Of a stretch of 64,000 bases of DNA, positions 58,731-64,000 are shown one piece after another. Source of the DNA: Peteryoungia desertarenae (GTDB taxonomy: Bacteria > Pseudomonadota > Alphaproteobacteria > Rhizobiales > Rhizobiaceae); contig NZ_CP058350.1 in NCBI RefSeq assembly GCF_005860795.2, positions 160,001 through 224,000 on the forward strand, written 5' to 3'. Each line of letters starts with the position of its first letter. The first letter of the stretch is position 1. Made by a program: the position numbers and the translations under genes. The notes under the pieces are model-generated. The model did no database searches, was not told where the DNA came from, and saw nothing but the letters and a program-made list of their open reading frames with translations.

Positions 58731-60827
58731 TCAGCGGGTGAAGCTCTGTGCGTTGCCGGCATCGACATTGATGATGTTGCCGGTCGACTTGGCCGAAAGG
58801 TCCGACGCCAGGAAGTAGATGGCTTCGGCAATGTCTTCCGGGAAGACATTCAGCTTCAGCATTGAGCGGTTACGGTAGTGCTCTTCGAGATCGGTGACTT
58901 CGATCTTCGAGGAGGCCGCGCGCTGTTCGCGCCACTCGCCGTTCCAGATTTTCGAACCGCGCAGCACGGCATCGGGATTGACGGTGTTGACGCGGATGCC
59001 AGCTTCCGCCCCTTCGAGCGCCAGGCAGCGAGCGAGATGGATCTCGGCAGCTTTCGCCGTGCAATAGGCGGACGCATTCGGCGAAGAGGCAAGGCCGTTC
59101 TTCGAGGCAACGAAGACGACGTTGCCGCCAAGCTTCTGACGCCGGAACAAGCGGAAGGCCTCGCGGGAAACGAGGAAATAGCCGGTTGCCAGGATGCTGA
59201 TATTCTTGTCCCACATGGCAAGCGTCGTGTCTTCGACCGGCGCAGACGAGGCGATCCCGGCATTCGAGACGAGGATATCGACGCCACCGAATTCCACGCA
59301 GGCTTCGGAGAAGGAGCGGATAACCGCATCTTCGCGTGTCACGTCGAGCTGAACGGAACGGACCACATCCGCGCCATGTCTCTTCGAGAAGTCGGCGACC
59401 GTCTGCTCCAGTGCCGCAGCATCAATATCGGCTAGCACCACGCAGGCACCTTCCGCCAGAAGCCTGTCGGCGGTCGCCCGGCCAATGCCGCCGGCGCCGC
59501 CGGTGACGAAGGCAACGCGACCGGCCAGGCTCTTCGGCTTCGGCATGCGCTGCAGCTTTGCCTCTTCGAGCAGCCAGTATTCGATGTCGAAAGCTTCCTG
59601 CTCCGGCAGTCCCTGATATTCGGAAACCGTCGAGGCGCCGCGCATGACGTTGATCGCATTGACGTAGAACTCACCGGCGATGCGAGCGGTTGCCTTGTCC
59701 TTGGCAAAGGACAGCATGCCGACCCCGGGAACCAGGAAGATCACTGGGTTCGGATCGCGGATCGAAGGCGAATTGTCGTGTTTGCAAGTCTCGTAGTAGC
59801 GGGTGTAGTCGGCGCGATAGGCTTCGAGCGCCTTGTCCAGGCCGGCAAGAACCGCATCGACATCCGGCTTTGCCGGATCGAAATCGACGATCAGCGGTCG
59901 GATCTTGGTGCGCAGGAAATGGTCGGGGCAGGACGTACCGAGGCTGCCCAGCGGCTGCAGGTTCTTCGAATTGAGGAATTCGAGCACGGCATCCTGGTCG
60001 TCGAAATGGCCGAGCTTGCGCTCTGCCTTGCCGATGCGACCGCGGATCTCGGGCATCAGGCGAGCGGCAATCGCGCGGCGCTCCTCTGCCGGCAGGCTCT
60101 TCGATACGGCACCGCCGAAGATCGTCTTGCCCTCGGTCTCCTTGGCAAACCACGCGATCGCCTTGTTGATGATCTCAAGCGTCAGCAGGTAGCAATCCTT
60201 GGCGTCGTTTGCCCAGGTGAACAGGCCATGGCTTTCGAGCACGACGCCCTTGGCGGTCGGATTGGCCTTCACGAAGGCTTCAAGATCAAGGCCGAGCTGG
60301 AAGCCGGGACGGCGCCAGGGCAGCCAGCCGATCTCCGAACCGAAGATCTTCTGCGTCAATTCCTTCGAATTCTTCGAGGCCGCAATCGCAATGATCGCGT
60401 CCGGATGCATGTGATCGACGTGGGTGAACGGCACGAAACCATGCAGTGGCGTATCGATCGAGGCCGCGCGCGGATTGAGGTTGAAGGTGCAATGCGGCAG
60501 GAAGCCGACCATGCGGTCTTCGTCATGCACACCCTTGTAGATGCCCTTCAGTGCTTCTAGCTTCTCCTGATAGAGCGTCGCAAAGCCATCGAGCTTGATC
60601 GTCCCGACGTCACCGCCCGAGCCCTTGACCCAGAGCACCTTGACCGTCGCACCGGTCAGCGGGTCGATCTCCATCACCTTGGCAGAGGTATTCCCGCCGC
60701 CGTAATTGGTGATGCGCTTGTCAGCGCCCAATAGATTGGAACGGTAAAGAAGCTTGCCGGGCTCATCCAGCTTGGCCGCATGGGCATCATCCCACCGGTT
60801 TTCGAGAAGGCGGGTCTGGCCCGTCAT
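58731..60827 (-). CDS. rhaD: Bifunctional rhamnulose-1-phosphate aldolase / short-chain alcohol dehydrogenase
   Basis: 698 residues from ATG 60827, with AGGGAGG upstream; a longer start to 60920 is not supported. N-terminal ~400 residues are a class II aldolase (zinc His residues in LHGFVPFTHVDHMHPDAIIAIA, quoted HVDHMHPDAI, and a distal His in LESHGLF), and the C-terminal ~260 residues an SDR domain with VTGGAGGIGRATAD and the Tyr-x3-Lys site AYCTAKAAE. It cleaves rhamnulose-1-phosphate to dihydroxyacetone phosphate and L-lactaldehyde, and the second domain oxidises the aldehyde. Divergent from rhaR; the operator lies between. Confidence 0.95.
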   Translation of the reverse strand: MTGQTRLLENRWDDAHAAKLDEPGKLLYRSNLLGADKRITNYGGGNTSAKVMEIDPLTGATVKVLWVKGSGGDVGTIKLDGFATLYQEKLEALKGIYKGVHDEDRMVGFLPHCTFNLNPRAASIDTPLHGFVPFTHVDHMHPDAIIAIAASKNSKELTQKIFGSEIGWLPWRRPGFQLGLDLEAFVKANPTAKGVVLESHGLFTWANDAKDCYLLTLEIINKAIAWFAKETEGKTIFGGAVSKSLPAEERRAIAARLMPEIRGRIGKAERKLGHFDDQDAVLEFLNSKNLQPLGSLGTSCPDHFLRTKIRPLIVDFDPAKPDVDAVLAGLDKALEAYRADYTRYYETCKHDNSPSIRDPNPVIFLVPGVGMLSFAKDKATARIAGEFYVNAINVMRGASTVSEYQGLPEQEAFDIEYWLLEEAKLQRMPKPKSLAGRVAFVTGGAGGIGRATADRLLAEGACVVLADIDAAALEQTVADFSKRHGADVVRSVQLDVTREDAVIRSFSEACVEFGGVDILVSNAGIASSAPVEDTTLAMWDKNISILATGYFLVSREAFRLFRRQKLGGNVVFVASKNGLASSPNASAYCTAKAAEIHLARCLALEGAEAGIRVNTVNPDAVLRGSKIWNGEWREQRAASSKIEVTDLEEHYRNRSMLKLNVFPEDIAEAIYFLASDLSAKSTGNIINVDAGNAQSFTR

Positions 60828-60914
60828 GACATCCTCCCTGCACAGATTTTCATGAGCGGTCGGCGACGGCTCATCTCCTTCTTGTTCGCAGGTATCGCGC
60901 AGCCATCCCGCAAT

Positions 60915-60987
60915 TGTCAATCATTTTCGATCATTTCTTTTCATTGTGCGATGCAATATAATTATTTTTGATCGTTTATGATTGACA
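60915..60987. promoter_or_regulatory. Inverted repeat pair in the rhaD-rhaR divergent region, probable RhaR operator
   Basis: TGTCAATCATTTTCGATCA (60915-60933) and TGATCGTTTATGATTGACA (60969-60987) are near-perfect inverted copies, 17 of 19 positions paired, centre to centre 54 bases. Position between the two divergent genes and the DeoR-type regulator suggests binding by RhaR. The second copy overlaps a false in-frame ATG (60978) of rhaR. Confidence 0.65.
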
Positions 60988-61028
60988 GCGTAAAAACATT
61001 GCGAATAAATCACCGTCAGGAGGACCCC

Positions 61029-61841
61029 ATGCACGAACGCGAACGCCATCGCATTATTCTGAGCGCGATCCAGGAAAAGCCTGTGATCACGGTGCAGGAT
61101 ATTGCCGAGCTGACCGAGGCTTCAGAAGCCACGATCCGCCGGGATATCGCGTCTCTTCACGTGCAGGGAAAGCTGAGACGCGTCCGTGGTGGCGCCGAGG
61201 CTGTGCATCCCCCGCAGCTCGGCAATCTCGCTGCCCGCCCCTTCCGCGTTTCCGAATCGGTCAATATCGACAAGAAGCGCGCAATTGCGCGCGCAGCGGT
61301 CGATCTCTGTGAAGAAGGTGATTCGATCATCATCAACGGCGGCACCACCACCTTCCAGATGGTGCATTTCATGTCAGCCCGCCGCCTGCAGGTGATGACC
61401 AATTCCTTCGCCATTGCCGAGCACCTGGTGAAGCACTCGAAATGCACGGTTTCGGTACCCGGCGGCGCGATCTATCGCGACCAGAGCCTGATCCTGTCGC
61501 CTTTCGACAATGATGCGATCCGCAATTTCTACGCCCGCCGCATCTTCATCGGCGCGCAGGGCATCAATGCACTCGGCGTCATGGAGTCCGACGCACTCGT
61601 CATACAGAGCGAACAGAAACTGGTGCGCCAGGCCGAAGAACTGATTGTCATGGTCGACTCCAGCAAGTTCGCCAAGCGCTCAAGCCTGATCCTGTGCGCG
61701 CTCGACAAGGTGTCGACGATCATCACCGACGACAGAATTTCTGACGAGGCGGCTGCGATGGTCGCCGACGCCGGGATCAAGCTCATGACCGTGAAGCCGA
61801 TGGCTTCTTCGGAAAAGGAGAATGCTCCATCCGTCGCCTGA
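61029..61841 (+). CDS. rhaR: DeoR family regulator of rhamnose catabolism
   Basis: 270 residues from ATG 61029 (CAGGAGG upstream). An open frame to 60978 lies in the operator and is rejected. N-terminal DeoR helix-turn-helix (RHRIILSAIQEKPVITVQDIAEL... EATIRRDIASL, quoted TVQDIAELTEASEATIRRDI) and C-terminal sugar-phosphate sensing domain (IIINGGTTTFQMVHFM, IGAQGINALGVMESDALVI). It is a negative regulator of the rha genes in R. leguminosarum, inferred here by the same gene order. Confidence 0.9.
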   Translation: MHERERHRIILSAIQEKPVITVQDIAELTEASEATIRRDIASLHVQGKLRRVRGGAEAVHPPQLGNLAARPFRVSESVNIDKKRAIARAAVDLCEEGDSIIINGGTTTFQMVHFMSARRLQVMTNSFAIAEHLVKHSKCTVSVPGGAIYRDQSLILSPFDNDAIRNFYARRIFIGAQGINALGVMESDALVIQSEQKLVRQAEELIVMVDSSKFAKRSSLILCALDKVSTIITDDRISDEAAAMVADAGIKLMTVKPMASSEKENAPSVA

Positions 61842-61893
61842 GGAGATAGAGGCGAGGGTCTGGAGACTGCAATCATCAACCTGGGAGGAAAAC

Positions 61894-62889
61894 ATGAAAT
61901 TGTCCAAGACCTTGCTTCTAGGCGTAGCGCTCACGCTCGCCACCATGTCCTCGGCAGCTCAGGCCGCTGACGTCAAGATTGCCCTTGTCGTGAAATCACT
62001 TGGCATTGGCTTCTTTGAAGCTGCCAACAAGGGCGCACAGGAAGCAGCCGCGGAACTCGGTGGCGTGGAAGTCATCTATACCGGCCCGACCTCGACAACA
62101 GCAGAAGGCCAGATTGAGGTCATCAACTCGCTGATCGCCCAGGGCGTCGATGCTATCGCGATTTCGGCAAATGATCCGGATGCCGTGGTACCCGCTTTGA
62201 AGCGCGCAATGGATCGCGGGATCAAGGTTATCTCATGGGATTCGGGCGTTGCCGCTGAAGGCCGCATCATGCATCTCAACCCGTCGTCCAACGCGCTGAT
62301 CGGCAAGATGTGCCTGCAGCTCGCGGCAAACCATCTGCCAGACGGCAAGGGTGACTTCGCGATCCTGTCTGCCACGACCACCTCGACCAACCAGAACATC
62401 TGGATCGAGGAAATGAAGAAGCAGCTTTCGGACTTCCCCGGACTGAACCTCGTCACCACAGTCTATGGAGACGACCTTGCCGACAAGAGCTACCGTGAAG
62501 CCAATGGCCTTTTGACCTCGCAGCCTAACGTGAAGGTCATCGTTGCACCGACCACGGTAGGCGTTCTGGCCGCCTCACAGGCCGTCAAGGATGCAGGCAA
62601 GATCGGCGAAGTCTACGTCACCGGCCTCGGCCTTCCCTCTGAAATGGCAGGCGCCATCCAGTCGGGTGCAACCAAGGAATTCGCTATTTGGAACCCGATC
62701 GACCTTGGCTACTCTGCCACGCAGATCGCTTATCGCCTCGTAAAGGGTGAGACGGATGCGGCCCCCGGCTCCGAGATCGAAGCCGGTCGTATGGGCAAGA
62801 TCGCTGTCGGCGAAGGTGGTGAAGCTGCCATGGCCGACCCCTTCGTCTACGATGCCTCCAACATCGAAGAGTTCTCCAAGATCTTCTGA
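61894..62889 (+). CDS. rhaS: Rhamnose ABC transporter, periplasmic substrate-binding protein
   Basis: 331 residues from ATG 61894 with GGGAGGAAA upstream. Signal peptide LLGVALTLATMSSAAQAA; mature protein is a type I periplasmic binding fold of the ribose/rhamnose family (DVKIALVVKSLGIGFFEAANKGA, quoted KSLGIGFFEAANKGA; EVINSLIAQGVDAIAISANDPDA). It delivers rhamnose to the RhaTPQ transporter. 52 bases after rhaR, then a hairpin and rhaT. Confidence 0.92.
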   Translation: MKLSKTLLLGVALTLATMSSAAQAADVKIALVVKSLGIGFFEAANKGAQEAAAELGGVEVIYTGPTSTTAEGQIEVINSLIAQGVDAIAISANDPDAVVPALKRAMDRGIKVISWDSGVAAEGRIMHLNPSSNALIGKMCLQLAANHLPDGKGDFAILSATTTSTNQNIWIEEMKKQLSDFPGLNLVTTVYGDDLADKSYREANGLLTSQPNVKVIVAPTTVGVLAASQAVKDAGKIGEVYVTGLGLPSEMAGAIQSGATKEFAIWNPIDLGYSATQIAYRLVKGETDAAPGSEIEAGRMGKIAVGEGGEAAMADPFVYDASNIEEFSKIF

Positions 62890-62905
62890 TCCTCTGGAAA
62901 CCCTA

Positions 62906-62928
62906 TCCCGGCGGCACTGCCGCCGGGA
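62906..62928 (+). other. Hairpin between rhaS and rhaT
   Basis: TCCCGGCGG at 62906-62914 pairs with 62920-62928 around a 5-base loop, with no T-run. Such hairpins often stabilise the transcript of the binding-protein gene or reduce expression of downstream genes. Confidence 0.7.
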
Positions 62929-62950
62929 CCTGTCGACAGCCGGTAAAGCG

Positions 62951-64000
62951 ATGATGACCGTTCAAACTTCAAAATTGACCGCCGGCACAACGCCGGTCGA
63001 TGACCCCTTGTTGGAAATGCGGGGCATTTCCCAGATATTCCCGGGGGTGAGGGCGCTGGATCGTGTGGATATCGCCCTTTATCCCGGCAAGGTCACCGCC
63101 TTGATCGGGGAGAACGGCGCCGGGAAATCCACACTGGTGAAAATCCTGACCGGCATCTATCGACCCAATGAAGGCGAGATCCGGATCGACGGGAAACCGA
63201 TTTCATTATCCAATGCACAAGATGCAATCGATGCCGGCGTTACGGCCATCCACCAGGAAACTGTGCTTTTCGATGAACTCAGTGTCGGCGAAAACATCTT
63301 CCTCGGGCATGCACCAAAGAACCGTTTTGGTCTCATCGACTGGAAAAGCATCAACAGCCGGGCCCGTATACTGCTGGAAGCGCTGGAAAGTAAGATTGAT
63401 CCGACCACCCGGCTGAAAGATCTTTCGATCGCCCAGCGCCATCTGGTCGCGATCGCCCGCGCACTCTCTGTCGATGCCCGCATCGTCATCATGGACGAAC
63501 CGACAGCCGCCCTTTCGCGCAAGGAAATCGACGATCTCTTCCGCATCGTTGAAAACCTCAAGCAGCAGGGCAAGGCTATCCTTTTCATCAGCCACAAATT
63601 CGACGAGCTTTATGAGATCGCCGATCATTATGCCGTCTTCCGCGACGGGCGCATGGTCGGTTCTGGTCTGTTGAAATCCACGGCGCAGGACGAGATCGTC
63701 CGCCTGATGGTCGGTCGCGACGTGAATGAGGTCTTTCCGAAGACTGCCGTTGAAATTGGCCCCACGGTTCTTTCCGTCAGAGGCTATTCCCACGAGACCG
63801 AATTCCGCGACATCTCCTTTGATCTGCGGCGCGGCGAAATCCTTGGAGTCTACGGCCTGATCGGTGCCGGCCGGTCCGAACTCTGCCAGTCGCTTTTCGG
63901 CGTGACGAGACCGGCTGCCGGCACGCTGCAACTGAATGGCCAGCCAATCAGCATAGGCTCGCCAACCGACGCGATCGCCGCCGGCATCGTCTACGTCCCC
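62951..64000 (+). CDS. rhaT: Rhamnose ABC transporter, ATP-binding protein, N-terminal part
   Basis: Open to the window end (350 codons seen; family proteins are about 510 residues). Start ATG 62951 (or 62954). First ABC cassette: Walker A GENGAGKST near residue 53, signature LSIAQRHLVAIARALS, Walker B IVIMDEPTAALS and the second half beginning near residue 270 with GEILGVYGLIGAGRSEL. Resembles the RhaT/RbsA group, energising sugar import. Downstream membrane subunit genes lie outside the window. Confidence 0.92.
   Translation, partial: MMTVQTSKLTAGTTPVDDPLLEMRGISQIFPGVRALDRVDIALYPGKVTALIGENGAGKSTLVKILTGIYRPNEGEIRIDGKPISLSNAQDAIDAGVTAIHQETVLFDELSVGENIFLGHAPKNRFGLIDWKSINSRARILLEALESKIDPTTRLKDLSIAQRHLVAIARALSVDARIVIMDEPTAALSRKEIDDLFRIVENLKQQGKAILFISHKFDELYEIADHYAVFRDGRMVGSGLLKSTAQDEIVRLMVGRDVNEVFPKTAVEIGPTVLSVRGYSHETEFRDISFDLRRGEILGVYGLIGAGRSELCQSLFGVTRPAAGTLQLNGQPISIGSPTDAIAAGIVYVP

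Overview
The window looks like chromosomal DNA of an alphaproteobacterium of the order Hyphomicrobiales (Rhizobiales), close to Rhizobium/Agrobacterium. The reasons are the gene content (rhizobial rhaDI-rhaRST order, glxBCD-glnT, an aminoacyl-carrier-protein ligase cluster, a rhamnulose-phosphate aldolase/dehydrogenase fusion, DUF3008 and other rhizobial small stress proteins), moderately high GC, strong GGAGG ribosome binding sites and frequent 4-base stop/start overlaps. I see no tRNA, rRNA, insertion sequence, prophage or CRISPR array.

Layout. 1-3.3 kb: end of purC, then the remains of a TetR-controlled RND efflux locus in which only a small damaged piece of the pump is left beside an intact outer-membrane factor gene. 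3.3-7.5 kb: an OxyR-like LysR regulator without the redox cysteines, a DUF465 protein, and elongation factor P (efp) divergent from its beta-lysylation enzymes epmA-epmB. 7.6-13.5 kb: a five-gene operon with a small carrier protein, an acyl-CoA-dehydrogenase-like flavoprotein, an amino acid:[carrier protein] ligase (class II synthetase homologue), a DUF1839 protein and a family 2 glycosidase. It runs convergently into a Wzx/Wzy-type polysaccharide locus (13.5-22 kb: flippase, two glycosyltransferases, co-polymerase, polymerase, secreted GH5 glucanase).

22-36 kb is nitrogen and amino-acid metabolism: a frameshifted GlxA-type regulator, the split glutamate-synthase-like glxBCD genes, a type III glutamine synthetase homologue, purU, a 975-residue fusion of a hydroxylysine-kinase-like domain with a phospho-lyase/aminotransferase-like domain, then an L-pipecolate-oxidase-like FAD enzyme and an aminoadipate-semialdehyde dehydrogenase divergent from a LysR gene. 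Glutaryl-CoA dehydrogenase with a closely similar LysR gene sits at 48-50 kb. Together these suggest catabolism of lysine, hydroxylysine or pipecolate through 2-aminoadipate semialdehyde towards glutaryl-CoA. 36-41 kb holds a phosphotransferase/P-loop kinase fusion, exbB-exbD-tonB and a PfkB-type sugar kinase.

41.8-57 kb is rich in stress functions: a riboflavin synthase of enterobacterial type, a lone receiver protein, small proteins behind GGAAC-N16/17-CGTT-like promoters (general stress sigma factor EcfG type), glgX, a PAS protein, OsmC, DUF1810, a TerC-like DUF475 membrane protein, a run of micro-proteins, ExoD, an ECF sigma/anti-sigma pair and a BI-1 family protein. 57-64 kb is the L-rhamnose locus: rhaI and rhaD on the minus strand (with a YqaE-type gene in opposite orientation between them), and rhaR, rhaS and the start of rhaT on the plus strand. 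A matched 19-base inverted repeat lies between rhaD and rhaR.

All function assignments come from reading protein motifs and family resemblance by eye; no database search was run.
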